Counted from the stretch's first letter, positions 1-11,794 are shown. The stretch is 64,000 bases of DNA from Prorocentrum cordatum (GCA_963575745.1 CAUYUJ010007458.1:248001-312000), one strand, 5' to 3'. Notes: generated by a model not told the origin, from the sequence alone. Program-made: numbers and translations.

Positions 1-414
1 CCTGTCGCGTCGCATTACTCCCCACAACTCACGGATCGCATCCGGCTCGCGAGAATACCATCCCAGGGAGCGATCGAAGCTCACCTGAGAATCCAGGGCG
101 GCCCCTCGCTTCAAGAGCTCTGGTCCCATGCGAGGTGGGAAGACTTCGACGAAAGCCGTTCCTCGATTCTTTCGGTCACGGGTTCTCTTCAGGGGCTCTC
201 CTGTTCTCTCTGGTGTCTTTACAGAGCCCCGTCAGGAAGGTGGCAAGTCTGTTTTTTTAGGTGGCCCGGGAGAGAGGCCTCGTGATCGTCGCTGAACATG
301 TCGCCCCTTGCCCAGAGATCTAAACTCGCGGTCTCTTCGGACCCTGGATGCGCGCTGCAGCCGCAGCTGGACTGCCGGAGACTACGCGCCCCCGGGTTCG
401 CAGTTCCTAAATGA
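1..414. other. No gene recognised (left edge)
   Basis: Mixed sequence without a convincing coding frame. It lies on the downstream side of the minus-strand copia-like remnant, but no integrase or reverse-transcriptase motif is readable here, so that element is truncated or decayed before the window edge. Confidence 0.4.
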
Positions 415-571
415 AGGGGCCCTGGGACACACAAATAAATACACAAATAAAAATTTCGCCCATATTTTCCCATATTTTCTGTGCTTCTGTTTTCCCCCCA
501 CTTCCCATATTTTCCAATATTTTCCTGGGAGTCGACGATTAATTGTGTCTGTGTGTTTTTTCCCCTCCTGA
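415..571 (+). mobile_element. Short interspersed element, family A, copy 1
   Basis: An AT-rich block of about 157 bp in GC-rich surroundings. It begins with GGGGCCCTGGGACACACAAA, contains several CATATTTTCC-like units, and ends with TGTGTCTGTGTG, a T run and CCCCTCCTG. Two other copies in the same orientation lie at 26739-26898 and 27341-27500. The two ends are weakly inverted (ACACACA inside each end), which suggests a non-autonomous element. No target-site duplication could be fixed. Confidence 0.7.
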
Positions 572-599
572 CTAAAGAGCAAAGGCTGGTGGCAGACGG

Positions 600-2060
600 C
601 AATGTGGAATGCGGAATGGCTCCGCTCACAGATCCTCGGGACTCGGCCTTTACCTCGGCTGGTTCGGCGGCGGCTGGTCCGTCGGCTGCTGCTCGCCTGG
701 GGCCACCTCCCATCCGGCCTGCCGGGTCGCCCCGCACGATGTTGCACCCCCGCTCGAGGAGGCCCCGGCCCCGCGGGAGTCCAGGAAGCCGTAGATGCCA
801 GCCGCCTGAATGCCCATCTGCATGACCAGCTGGGCCAGCTGAACCACCGAGAGCTCTATGTTGTTCACCTGGGAGGTCCGCTGAATTACTGTCTCGTTGA
901 TGTGGTCGACCGACTCGGTCAGAGGCTCGAGAGTGCCCTCCAGGGTTCGCCTCACGTGTGCTAGAGACTGAAGTATCTGCTGGTGAGCCTCCGTGGTCTG
1001 GTCGGGCTACATCTGTAGGGTCTCCACCTGGGCGCATATCTGTTCGAAAGATGCGCGCAGGGTCTGCATGGTCTGAAGCCAAGCAGGCAGCCCCCTCAGT
1101 TGATGTTCCACGGCGGCTACGACTTGTTCTGCATTGCTGGCTACTTGCAAGGCTGCGGGCCCGGGGGCGGGGCCCTGCGCTTCCAGCTGCTCCGCTGCTC
1201 GTTGAGCACACGCTCTGCGGCTCTCTGGGCTGCGGCCTGCGCAGAGGGCGGACGCTCTGGCCCTGGTTCTGCCATGGAGGCTACTGGGGCCCACCCGATG
1301 CGCACTCCGCAGTCCCGGCAAGCAGCTCCTCGTCCATGTTGATTCCCGTAGTACCTCAGATTGTAATGAGGAAAAGGGGTTCGGCTGGTCCTCGGTGTTG
1401 TGCGGTATCTCGGCTGCCGCGGCTCCCAGCTGCATCTGCTCGGCTTCGTCTGGTCGTCCGACCGCCGGTGGTGGCGGGATCTTGGCCGGGGGCGGCAGCG
1501 GCCGGCCCTGGGTGCCCACTGGCGGTGGCTTCCCCGACGGAAGCGTCTCGAGCGGCGGCGACCTTGTCCTGGGTGGCGGCGGATGGCTGGGCAGCAGCGG
1601 GCCCCGCGGAAGTGGGCAGTTCGGTGGCGCCGGCCTGGCTGGCAGCAAACCCGCCGCATGTAGCTGCTGCTTGGGTTCCGCCACCGCTGCCTGCGCCATC
1701 TGAAACGCTCCGAGCGTGGGCCGACGGCGGCTCGGCCTCGGCCCCAGGCTCTGAGGAGCCGTCTCGGGGAGGGGGGGTAGGTCTCCGACGCCGTCGGACA
1801 CCGCTCCAACCCCCACCGCTCCTAGCCACGACACTGTCGTGGCCCTCGTGCTCTGAGTGCGGAAGGAACCTGAGATCGATCTGGGTGAGTCGTAATCTCT
1901 GAATGGTTTGATCCAAGATGGCTGCGCCATTGATTGTGAGCTGACTTTTGAGCCGTGGTGCCTTCAAGCGTTCCCTCTTGGGCCTGGCGGGAATCTTCTT
2001 GGGGCCCGATCGGAGCATGCTCTCGGCATGCTGAGGCCTCCATCGGATCGGAATCGGCAT
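600..2060 (-). pseudogene. Decayed retroelement linker: zinc-finger and coiled-coil region
   Basis: Minus-strand coding-like sequence downstream of the protease remnant. One frame around 1150-1370 reads YYGNQHG followed by CRDCG, a short zinc-finger-like signature that I associate, from memory, with dinoflagellate copia-type polyproteins. Another frame (1930 down to 650) holds a hydrophilic helical stretch with coiled-coil spacing (around LRASFEQICAQVETLQ, then EPLTESVDHINETVIQ), interrupted by an in-frame TAG at 1007-1009. The region between is rich in Pro, Ala and Arg. The frames do not join, so this is a relic. Assignment to the same element as the gag-protease part is inferred from strand and order. 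Confidence 0.5.
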
Positions 2061-2399
2061 TCTCGAGATCTGAGGCCTGTGTCCTAACCCGATGTTTCAT
2101 GGTCGCTGTGGTTCGGGCCTGTCCCTGTCTTGTCCCCGTCATCTGTTCCCCCTCTGCTAGTCTCCTCTTCTGAACGATGGCGATGCTGCTCCCCAGGGCG
2201 CCCCCTAGGTCCCCCCAAAGCCTTGCGCAACAGGATGTGGGTGGTAACCGCGACACTGGACCGGGAAGAGTACGATGCTGATGAGGGCGATGATGTACCC
2301 GGCGGCCTCCCTCGTCTCTAGCGGGCGCTGTCCCGCGGGAAGGCTGAAGGAATTGGCCGCCAAGAAAGGATAGGCCGACAGCGCGCTGGCGGGAGCTCG

Positions 2400-2800
2400 A
2401 GGGCGAGCCCGCAGCGGCGAAACAAATCCGCCATCCCATGCCTCGACGCCAACTTGGTGAGAGGGACTGCGAGCTCGATCCTCTGCACCCGCGCGATGCA
2501 CCCTGGCGCGTCGATCACGCACCCCGGGAAGTCGAGCAGGTTCACACTGATGATTTACGGCACGGCCTCCTCCAGCACGGTCGCTTCGATCACTCCCGTG
2601 ATGCCTCCCAGGGTCACAGGGAAGAGGATATTAGCGATGGGCTTCGCAGCGCCGCCGACTCCATGGGCTTGGCGCGGTGCTTGATGGGTGCTCCAGAGGC
2701 ACCACCACGCGGGCGAGTCGTAGGCGCGCCCGCTCCACTGCTTCACGATTCAGCGAGTCTCTGCCCGCGAGATCGCTGCTGGCGCCCGGATCCACGAGTC
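2400..2800 (-). pseudogene. Retropepsin-like protease remnant of a copia-type element
   Basis: Read on the minus strand. The flap-and-core part reads GVGGAAKPIANILFPVTLGG then ITGVIEATVLEEAVP (2555-2690), which matches the layout of dinoflagellate retrotransposon aspartic proteases. The expected catalytic DTGA appears near 2780 as DPGA, in LVDPGASSDLAG, so the active-site Thr is replaced. The domain is split over two frames (2631-3509 and 2555-2746), and a third frame carries the following segment ending RHGMADLF. Family is inferred from motif order; the protein is inactive as read. Confidence 0.6.
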
Positions 2801-4372
2801 CCTGGGCGGGTCCCAACGCGAGGTAGATCTCGTGGATCTGCCCCTTGACTTCCTTCAGCGTCGCCAGCAACTCCGACGAGGGCTCCGTGGCGCAGCCGGA
2901 AAAGGTGCGGGAGATTATCTGGCGATCCTTCTCGGTGGCCGAGCGCTTCGGACGCCCCATCGACCAGTGGCCCTTTTCGTCGCAGATTCGGTACCTGGTC
3001 ACTTTGATCACCACTTCGATGGGGGTTTCGGCAAACTTGCGCCGCCGGGGCTGCCCGCGACCTCGGCCTCGGCCACGGCCGCGCCCCTTCGAAGCCGAGG
3101 GGGTCGCCCCAGGCAGCCGATCCTTCCCGCTGCCGTAGAACTCCAGATCACGCTTGGCAGCTCTCTTGAAATCGAAGTTCTCCTTCCACGTACGCCCCCG
3201 TGCTCCAGCAAGGTAGGGCCCGGCGCCTTCTTCGTCCAGGTCCAACTCGTCCAGCTCGGCCAAGACCAAAACAACGTCGGCCGATGCGTAGCCTTCGGAA
3301 CCCTCGTCGGAATCTCCCGGGTCGTCGCCGTCTGGCTCTCGCTCTGCCAGGCCGGGGGGCCCAGAGGAAAGGGGAAAGGGATGAGAGGGGTCTGCTGTGG
3401 CGCCTTCGGTCTCTGTCGGACCTTCGGCTGCAAAAAAACGGCGTGCGTCGAGCGGCCCGCCAGCAGACGCTGAGAAATTGTATAATCCAGCTGTCTCAAG
3501 GCCCAGCACACGCTGGCGAAGTTGAGGTCTCCGCGCGCCAGGTGTCCGAAGGTTCTAAAATCCTTGTCCGGACGGCGCCACGCCCTCTTCCATCGTGAAC
3601 CTTTTGAACTTGTCCGCGATTCAAAGATCACTACCCTCTGCTTCGCTGAATTGTCGTTCCCTGCGATCGACAAATGCCTGGAGGGATTCCTTGGCGTCAC
3701 GGCTGCTCTCGAACAGTGCCTTGCGACCAATGCGTCGCAGATCTCCCCCTTCACGTTCACCAATCATTCGGTCGAGACGCCCGAGTAGAATCTCCAACTC
3801 AGAGTCGGGAGTATCTTCGAACTTCTCCTGCATCGACCCGTCGAAGAGTTTGATGAATTTCTCGTGGCGCTTCCAAAAACGGACGTCGGTGTATCTGTAC
3901 CAGCGCTCCATTGCGCGCTTCCAATTGTGAAAATGCTGCCAACCTGGCAGCTGGGAGGATCAGAATAGTCGCTCTTTCCTGACCACCGTCCTCCTTGCCA
4001 TGAGCTGTTATGATGCTTGGCGTCGTTTTGGTCGTGGTCCCAGGTGCTGTCCTTCCACCACTTGTCTGGCTGCGCTGGCTGAGATGTCGTCGGATCCCTG
4101 GTCCAGGGATCACGCCCTTGCCATGGGTCTGCATCGGCTGAACCCGAGGCTCCCGTAGAAAGCAGAGTGTCTCGCTCAGCTAGTACTTCTCGCAGCACTG
4201 ACTTCACGATGTCCCTCATCTCCGCTGCTCCAGCCTCCGACCCAGCTGTTGCGGCTCCTGGCGCTGTCACTGCCCCTGCTGTCGGCCGCCCAGCGTCTGC
4301 TCCTGCGGCACAGGCCCCGGGCAGCACGGCGAAAGTCTCATCGCCCAACATCCGTGGATCTCCCACGCACAC
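2800..4372 (-). pseudogene. Gag-like remnant with degenerate zinc knuckle
   Basis: Minus strand, upstream of the protease. Order from the 5' side: a Gly/Ala-rich start and a Trp-rich segment (DPWQGRDPWTRDP) near 4060-4130; a helical gag core in another frame (3621-3911, WYRYTDVRFWKRHEKFIKLF); a segment reading LARGDLNFASVCWALRQLDY near 3500-3560; an acidic stretch at 3230-3330; a GRGRGRG basic tract at 3070-3095; and a CCHC-like knuckle near 2960-3000. The knuckle reads YRICDEKGHWSMGRPKR, so the first and last Cys ligands are Tyr and Arg. At least three frames are needed, so this is a pseudogene. Order and motifs fit a copia-like gag, but no LTR was found. Confidence 0.6.
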
Positions 4373-4639
4373 AATGGCTCTCTGGAGACGGCGCGTGCCC
4401 TCGGAGCCTGTGAGCGTCGTCGCCGGCGCGCTCCATCACGCGCGGGCGAACGCCCGTGGCCCTGGGCCCACACCGCTCCGCTACCAATTGGCAGCAAGAG
4501 CGGCATCGAATTTTCCACTTGAGCCCAAACAGGAATCCAGATCGCAAATCCCATTGGGCGCTCACGAAATCTTGAGGGGCCCTTGCGAAAAAAACTGCAC
4601 ATGCTAAACCTAGAACGGTGCGAGAGGGCAGTCTCCACA
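4373..4639. other. No gene recognised
   Basis: Upstream side of the gag remnant. No LTR end, primer-binding site or coding frame could be supported. Confidence 0.3.
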
Positions 4640-5015
4640 GCTACTCGCTACTCGCTACACACCACTCACTACTCACTACTTTCTACTTATTGCGCACTAC
4701 TCGCTACTCAGTACTAAATCCTCACTATTCGCTACTGTGTACTCCCTCATCCCTGCTCCCTGCCTACTACTCACTACGCACTACTGACTACACCCTACTC
4801 ACTCCTCACCACTCACAATTCCTTACTCACTACTCTACTCAGTACCCAGTAATCATTCTTCCCTATTCAGAAATCTCTACGCGCTACTCACTACTACCAC
4901 TACCCATTACCCACTACTCACTACTCACCACTCACGACTCACTGCGCACTACTCACTATCAAATACCCACTACTCACCAATATCTACTCAAAACACTCTA
5001 CTCTCAACTCACTTC
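4640..5015 (+). repeat. Degenerate CTACTCACTA minisatellite
   Basis: About 375 bp built from loosely repeated units of 8-12 bases (CTACTCACTA, ACTCACTACT, GCACTACT). The units drift in length and sequence. Reading frames across it are artefacts. Confidence 0.85.
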
Positions 5016-5034
5016 CCGAGAGGCCCCCTCCCCA

Positions 5035-5235
5035 GCCCCCTGTTCGGCGCAAAGGGTGGGAGGGGGAGAGGGTGATTCGATCCCCCCCCCTCCTTTTCCA
5101 ACGCCAAGGAGGGGAGGGTGGGGTGGGGGTCTGGACCCCCCCCCCCCCATCAAGGGAGGGGGGGAGGGGGGGGGGTCGAAAATCTCACCTCGCCTTTGAA
5201 CGCGGGGGGGGGGGGGGGGGGGGGGGGGGGGGAGG
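5035..5235. repeat. G/C homopolymer cluster including a 29-nt G run
   Basis: Alternating G-rich and C-rich runs, with an unbroken G run at 5204-5232. A nearby C run (5139-5150) faces G runs and could pair with them. Such runs can form G-quadruplexes and are also prone to length error in sequencing. Confidence 0.85.
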
Positions 5236-5397
5236 GTTCTGCGAGCGCCCCCCACCCTAGTGTATTCAAACCGTCCACTGGCGCGCAGAGCAAGCTAAAC
5301 AAGTCGCCTGAAAACTCGTCCGAGGTCAAGAACACAAATCTCCAGCCTTCCACAAGGCGAGCGGGTGCAGGGCGGGTCGATGCTTCCATTATGATAG

Positions 5398-6207
5398 TTA
5401 CGACGTAAACGGGAGGAGAGGAGAGAGAGAGAGAGAGAGAGAGAGCAAGCCGTGCACGTCCAGGGTGCATTGGCAGTGAAACGTGCGAGGCCATGCTCGC
5501 GCCGGCGCGCCAAAGCAGAAGCGCCAGGCAGCCTTGCGCCACGCGTGCGCAGACACAGTCAGTGCCTGTTGTAGAGTTGCTTGTCCGCCAGCTGCTTGGC
5601 ATGCCAAGTCGTAAACACACCGGTTCCAAGTGTTTCTGGGCCGGCCGCGCCTGCGGGGGCCCCGCGGGCGGGCTAATGTGCACCTCCCTGGCGTGAAGAC
5701 GCAGCGCCTCACTGCGCTACCATCTGGTTGCCGGGCGACGTTCCCCATCAGGACCAACTGTCTGTACGCCAGCAAAGAACTCAGCTTGCCGCAACCACAT
5801 GTGGCGCGCACGGACTCATTGGTGATGTGACTCACATACGAATGCCCTATGCCAGCCACTCTTCGGAGGTACCGTGCTTGGAAGGCGTCCAGCTTGTTTG
5901 TCTCGGCCTTGTTGAGCCACACGGTGTGCAAGCAATACATGAGTTTGGATACAATGCATGCTTCAAATATCCGCACCTTCCTTCGAAATGGAATATTGCA
6001 GTGCTTCCAAACCTTGCAGAGCGTGCTGAAATCTGCCGCTGCCATGCCCAAGCGTCTGCTCAGCTCGGGGCCGCTCCCGCCGCTGGCAGATAGGAGGCCG
6101 CCCAAATAAACCATGCTCTCCTTGCACGGCACCACTGCGCCGCCGGGTTTTGTAAGCGCGGTCTGGCACCTAACCTTCTGGGTGTAGGTAGTACAAGTAA
6201 ATACCAC
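5398..6207 (-). pseudogene. Non-LTR retrotransposon RT, C-terminal fragment
   Basis: The 269-codon minus-strand frame reads as the region just after the reverse-transcriptase catalytic core of a LINE-type polyprotein. It has the YLGG motif near residue 33, then SRRLGMAAADFSTLCKVWKH, then FRRKVRIFEACIVSKLMYCL, KLDAFQARYLRRVAGI, and a basic GPRRRGRPRNTW segment near residues 170-180. That spacing is typical of non-LTR thumb and connection regions. The RT catalytic motifs and endonuclease are absent, so the copy is 5' truncated near 6150. The last roughly 20 codons run into a GA microsatellite and are not original. It differs in sequence from the fragments at 15.9 kb and 18.9 kb. Confidence 0.8.
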
Positions 6208-6580
6208 CAGCCTTCTGGGTGTAGGTAGTCTACAGAAATGTGTACATCTTCTTCCGAGACCCTTCTTCCCTTCGCGGAGAGGTTCCCTCCCCTTCCCTGA
6301 GGTTGCTGTTTTTTCTTTGGGGGTCCAAGATATGTCAGGGCGTCCTTGTCAACCAAGATGGTTTGAAGAGGACCCCCGGTGATCCAAGATGGTCTCCAGT
6401 AAGGCTGAAGATGCCAAACGATGGCATCCAAAAGGCCCCAAGGGAGCTACAATATGGTTCCAAGTGCACCCGGAGCCCCCAAAATACCCCACCAAGACGC
6501 CCAAACCCGTAGACATTTCAGACAGGTGTGTGCCCTCTCGCCGTTTCGCTTCCATGCTGAAGCCTCGAGGCGGCCCCAAG
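6208..6580. other. No gene recognised; short direct repeat
   Basis: A short unit with CTTCTGGGTGTAGGTAGT occurs twice (about 6175-6193 and 6212-6230) at the 5' truncation side of the LINE fragment. The rest is unassigned and grades into the CCAAGA array. Confidence 0.4.
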
Positions 6581-6870
6581 ATGGCCCAAGAAAGCCCCGA
6601 GAGAGGCCAAAAAGGACCCTAAGACGGCCCCAAGACCGCACAGAAGCGCCTCAAGAGGGTCCCAAGAAGGCCCTAAGAGGCGATGCTGAGGGCTCTGGAG
6701 AAACCCTTATTCTTTTGGATTGACGTCTTCCAAAAAGGCCCCAAAGAAGCCTCAAGGGCTCCCAAGAGGTCCGCAAGGAAGCCCCAAGAGGGTCCCCCGA
6801 AAAAAGAGCCCCAAGCAAGAGGATTCCAAGACTCCCCGCAATAGCCCTAAGGAGGTGCCAAGAGAGAGCC
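6580..6870 (+). repeat. Degenerate CCAAGANGGCCC array, copy 1
   Basis: Loosely repeated units of about 10-12 bases (CCAAGATGGCCC, CCAAGAAGGCCC, CAAGAGGGTCC). The same motif on the same strand recurs at 18230-18765, 29636-29745, 52570-53370 and 55395-55510. Confidence 0.75.
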
Positions 6871-7500
6871 TGCTCGGCATGCTCGAAAGATTTCGATCAA
6901 GGACTGTCTTCTGTATGGGCTTCATCTCTGAATGGGCTGGTGGGGATAGGCGAAAAGTCAGCAGCTCAAAATGTGGCTCTCGCCTCAGCTCCGAACACAT
7001 TCGCCTTGAACGAATCGATCAGTAACACAGACGAAAGGCATTACCTGGTAAAGATGGCTATCACGTTGGCGTCCATCGCATTCGTCTTGAAAGATCCCCA
7101 CAGTGGCTCTTCGGGGGGGGGGGGGGGAAACACAGGGTCGACGTGTGTCTCTCGCAATACTGTCCAACACTTTCGCCATGAAGTTTCCAATGACTAGTTT
7201 GCGTCGCACCCACAACGGTGGCATTCGCCCCAACGCCGCGCACGCTTGTCTTAAGCACCTCAAGCATCTACAGATGCCACACGGTACCTGATGCACAACA
7301 ATTCGTTTAGAATGTGGCTAGCCTCAGCGACGTGCACTTTCGTCGTATGAATGGTCAGATGCTGTGCGGGCGGAAGAATGGTAATCTTCAGAACATGACT
7401 CGCATTAGGACTCCGTATGGTGGGTGACCCTCAATATTGAAGTAGCCCCCTTATATACGCTAACAAAATGAAGACACTATCATGGTAGTGTTCGATATCG
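6871..7500. other. No gene recognised
   Basis: Mixed sequence with a G run near 7117-7128 and no supported gene. Confidence 0.3.
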
Positions 7501-7504
7501 TTGT

Positions 7505-8010
7505 CTCTTTTTCTCTCTCTCTCTCTCTCTCTCTTCCCCCCCCCCTCTCTCTATCTCAGACTGGTCTATCTCTCTCTCTCTCTCTCGTTCTCGCACCTCA
7601 AACTTCCACACTCACTCTCTCTCTCTCTCTGTTCCCCTGGACACGTACACTTTCAACGGCGTGCGCGAGCTCCATGGATTCATGTTACATTGCGCTTTAA
7701 CATGTAAGGTAGTCGATTCCTGACCTGGTACGGCATGCGCATACTTCATAACGCTCCCACCGTCAGCTCCATGGAGCTATCGCATTGCCAGCGGACGCCC
7801 AGCCCAGAGCGGCGATAAACATGAATCCGTGCTCCTTCCATACAGCCAAACCCTCTCCCCGTGATGCAGAAAGACGTTAGGATCTTGAAATTCTCGTCCG
7901 TGTCCGTGCATGCCCCTCCATGCTGAAGGGTAACCAGAGATGGAAGCTCCTTCCCTGTCTCTCTCTCTCTCTCTCTCCCTCTCTCTCACTCTCTCTCTCT
8001 CTCTCTTTTC
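7505..8010 (+). repeat. CT microsatellites
   Basis: Runs of (CT)n at 7505-7560, 7565-7590, 7610-7632 and 7955-8007, with unassigned sequence between. Predicted Ser/Leu-rich or Arg/Glu-rich frames are artefacts of the repeat. Confidence 0.85.
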
Positions 8011-9480
8011 CGCCCCTGGAAGCCACCTGCGTGCACGCGCAGCTGGTCGTACGAGATGACGAGGAGCCTGAGCGCAGGGGGGGGGGCGCGTTGAACCACG
8101 GGGCAATCCGACAATCGCACCGAACGTGTTGCAATGTTCGGCGTCAGAAAAGAAAACCCGTTCGTGGCCTCTGGAAGAAATCGCACGGTCTGGATTGGAA
8201 GGACTGTATCAATACATAAGAGGCGTAAGGGGTCTCGAGGTCTTACTGGCTGGCGACTCGAAGTAATTCAGATTGTCGCATGTGTGGGACCAGTGCCCTC
8301 CCCTCACCTATTTACGAACACAACGAAACATAATTACTAGCTCAAGCGCCCGCGCGACATGAGGGCAGAATTCCTGAACAGAATCATAGTACAACATGTC
8401 CCTGCCATGGCGGCGTCGATATTGTAACCACTGCAACCACGTGAACCAATCCATTGTGAACGATCTCTGATGTCGGCGGTCGCCATCAACTTGTTCTGGT
8501 AGAACTCTGGTGAACCATATTCGAAATTTGAACGTTCGGAACAGTACCGAGAACTTCGCGAACGCCCCACTTCCATCTGCCCTGGAGCCTACGTAACGTA
8601 TGGCGCCGTGCCCAAATAATTGGGAACCGTGGGCTTCGAAATCAACCCGTTGGTTGCTGAAGGTGCGATCGGGGTTAGTGTTCGAATCCGTGTTTTGGGC
8701 GGTGTACGAAGCACTAACGCCACATATGCATGCACCTCATGTTCGAAAGCAGAGGTTCCCTGCCACGCTCCCCTTCCATCTGCCCCTGCGCTCACCCCTC
8801 TGAAGAAGCGGAGGCAGGGATGCTAGGGGATGCGGGGGAAGCGGGGCGAAGGGGGGGGTTGTAGGAAGAGAGCACACGAGAAAGAGAAAAAGGGGAGGAT
8901 GAGGGGGGAGGGACGGGATATGTTCACCACATGGTAGTAAGCACATGCGGTATCACTTGTCATTCGATCCCAGATCTTAGCACCTGCCCGCCTCGGCGCT
9001 CTTGTCTGCAAAATAGGAAAGAGGGATGACACAACGAATGCCGCACCAAACTTTCACAGGCCATGGACGGCAGGAAGCGAGCATGTCGGAATGACAATTT
9101 CCTGCAGCTGGCAAAATTGGAAACGAAGAAGAACACGCAGGTCAGAAGCAGTCTAGGTGAAGAAGACAACGGCTCTCAAAAGCAATCTTCTCTTAGGGGG
9201 CTCCACGCAAGGAGTCGGTGACCGCGCTTGCCATGTGCTCCTTATGCCCGTCAAACCGCATTCCTCCCTGGTGCGCGACCTGGTGGTAAGGCGCAACGCG
9301 CGGTCAAACGAGACCCACTGGTTATAAACTGACGGTCCAAACGCTACACCAGACTTCGGCATCAAGTCCATTTTACACTCTGCCAAGAGCGACGTGACGC
9401 CTCGAACGCACGCGTAGCTTTACCCCGAAATCCTGCGCAGGACACCCATGGAGCTGGGTGACGATTCGTCGGCAGCGGGC
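8011..9480. other. No gene recognised
   Basis: About 1.5 kb of mixed sequence. No frame showed family motifs, consistent composition or a plausible exon chain. Confidence 0.3.
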
Positions 9481-9504
9481 GCAAGAAGCGGAAAGACAAC
9501 CAGG

Positions 9505-9625
9505 GAAATTCCGGGGATTGCGCGGAGAAGTTGCGGCCCATCCAGTGGAACGGGGATTGCGCGGAGAAGTTCCTTGGATTGCGCGGGGAAATTCAGGGGA
9601 GTGCGCGGAGAAGTTGCGCGGAAAG
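9505..9625 (+). repeat. Short irregular repeat (ATTGCGCGGAGAAGTT)
   Basis: Four related units at about 9517, 9556, 9588 and 9601, unevenly spaced (39, 32 and 13 bases). Confidence 0.7.
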
Positions 9626-10056
9626 CTGAGGGCATTCGCGTTAGCGCCTGAGGCGGTCGAGGTTTAGGTGGGCACACTGCCCCACCGACACAGAGGGGCG
9701 TCCCAAGGCTGAACGAGGTGCTGGAGCAAACGCGATGACGTACAGCAGTCAGACACTACGACACATTGCTCACAATGTTGCCATCTTGTGTCAACGAACG
9801 ACCGCCCACATCCCAACGTGTCAACGCACGATGTTCTCCTGAGCGTCCCACCCTCCCCGAAAGGAAGCGGCAGCCGGAACCCGTCGGGAACCAACGGTCG
9901 TCGGGCACCAGACGCCCGGCCAACCTCTGCCGACGTCGTCATCCCGCCGAGCAGACGCTGGAGTACCCCTCGGCGCGCACGTGCGCGCAGCCTAGCCATG
10001 GAAGACAAACCACGGGCGTCGGGCGAGATGGCCTGAAGACTAGTGGAACACTAAAG

Positions 10057-10137
10057 CAGGGGGGAGGAGGAGGAGGAGGAGGAGGAGGAGGAGGAGGAGG
10101 AGGAGGAGGAGGAGGAGGAGGAGGAGGAGGAGGAGGA
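10057..10137 (+). repeat. GGA trinucleotide array
   Basis: An almost pure (GGA)n tract of about 80 bp. It produces poly-Gly, poly-Glu or poly-Arg in the forward frames, none of which looks real. Confidence 0.95.
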
Positions 10138-10761
10138 CGTTGATGGCCACGTCTGAAGACCTCATCACCTGCAGTGTATCAGGTGTCTCAGGTGGAGGAG
10201 GAAGGGATGGAGGCCAGTGCCAGCGCACCCTCGAGACCACACCCCTCCCGCACTTCAAAGGGCACGCGCAAGGCGCCGCTCCGTGCGCCTGCCGCTCGCG
10301 ACGAAGCCCCGCACTATGCTGGCCGCGCCGGCGGCGGGGCCCCCGCCGTGGACGACCAGCGGGCGGACGCGCAGCGGGCCGAGCCACCTCCCGGGGGAGG
10401 GGAGCGGCGTGTTGCCCCCGGCCCTCGGTCCCGATCCTCGATCCTCGGCCCTCGGCCATCGATCCTCGTCCCTCGAACAACGATCCTCGACCCCCGACCC
10501 CCAGTCCCCAATCCTTGGGAGGCGGCGGCGTCGTCGACGAGGTTCCGCACGGCGTCGGCCCGAATCGGGCCTCCAGAGGCCACGGTCAGCCTTCGCCCCT
10601 GGAGGGTCGGGGGGGGAGGTCTCTGGACGTTGCTGGCCGTTGTCTTGTGCGTTGCTTGCGGGGGGGGGGGGGGCGTGAAACGCGGGGAGGGGGCGAAGAA
10701 ACACACACCTTCATGGCCGCAGTGGGGTTCTGCAGGGCCCCGAAAGAAGAGTCAGCCAGTA
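10138..10761. repeat. GC-rich low-complexity stretch with GATCCTCG repeats
   Basis: Unassigned GC-rich sequence. At 10430-10510 it contains a short minisatellite of GATCCTCG/GCCCTCG units. The overlapping frames here lack family features. Confidence 0.5.
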
Positions 10762-10908
10762 TAGTAAGGATGCGCGACAAGGATGTAAGGACCTTGGACG
10801 CCCATTTCGAAGCTTTTCGAGCGGGGCGCGGCCAACGAAAGTGGCCAAGGATGGACCGAGGAGGCAGGGATGTAAGGGTACCCTTGGAAAGTTGCCCCAT
10901 CCTTACTA
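10762..10908 (+). mobile_element. MITE-like element, family E, copy 1
   Basis: About 147 bp with short terminal inverted repeats TAGTAAGGATG and CATCCTTACTA. Internal landmarks are CCTTGGACGC, GAAGCTTTTC and AAGGATGGACCGAGGAGGCA. A second copy in the same orientation, with weaker ends, is at 37648-37792. No coding capacity. Confidence 0.65.
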
Positions 10909-11094
10909 TCATGGTTGACTGTACACGAAATGCGTACATTTCTTCACCCCCCGCTTATGGCCAGAATTTGACGCAGCATCTCTGGAGACCTCCTGGAACC
11001 CATGGGGACCTGCAGGGTGTGAAGACGAGTGCGCGGATGATGCCGAGAATGCTCATGTGGTTTGGAGTCGATGCCGACGTTTGCGACGTGGGAT

Positions 11095-11310
11095 CCGGGG
11101 GGGTACGAAGAGCTCCTTGGGCCTGCGGCGCAGCGCCCTGGAACAAGTAACGCGAGATTTTCCGAGGCCTGCGACACGAGTTCCCGGGGCCTGCGCCATG
11201 AGCACCTGCGGTATACGGCTCGGGCTCCTAGGGCCTGCAATGCGAATTCCTGACCCTGCGGTGCGAGCAGCTGGACATACGACGCGGCTTCCTGGAGCAA
11301 GCTGCCTGTC
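11095..11310 (+). repeat. Degenerate GGCCTGCGNNGCGAG repeat
   Basis: About eight loosely repeated units of 23-25 bases around GGGCCTGCGGCGCAG, GGCCTGCGACACGAG and CCTGCGGTGCGAGCAG. No gene supported. Confidence 0.55.
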
Positions 11311-11790
11311 TCTTTTTTCTTGTCGCAAGGGGTCACCACCAGGGCAGGAGGCTCTGCGAGCGGCCTGCCAGCTGAGGGGGTTATGGAGGTGGCGCGGGCG
11401 CGCAGGAAGGGAGGAGCGAAGGGCGGTGGAGTAATTGGCCTCGAATTGAACCCTATCCCGGAGATCAGCAAGCCCAAGGCGATGACAATCCTAGGGACGT
11501 GCCCTCAGAAGCTGAGGGAATCCTTACGTTGAGGGCGCCCGTGGTGTTACAACATAGCTCGCACTCAGAGTGTCCATTTCCGATGATCGCCCGGTCCTCC
11601 CGAACATGCTGCGTCGTGGACCCTGATTCCGGAAAATCGTCATCCAGGAAATACCGCAGGCACACATTACGGAGATCAATCGTACCCTACCATACTCAGA
11701 CGTTGCTGGCCCTCTATTACCCATAATCCACGACGTCTACATGCGAACTCTGGTATGAGGATATGATATGCGGCTGGGGGAGGCCAAATG
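11311..11790. other. No gene recognised
   Basis: Mixed sequence without supported features. Confidence 0.3.
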
Positions 11791-11794
11791 GGGG

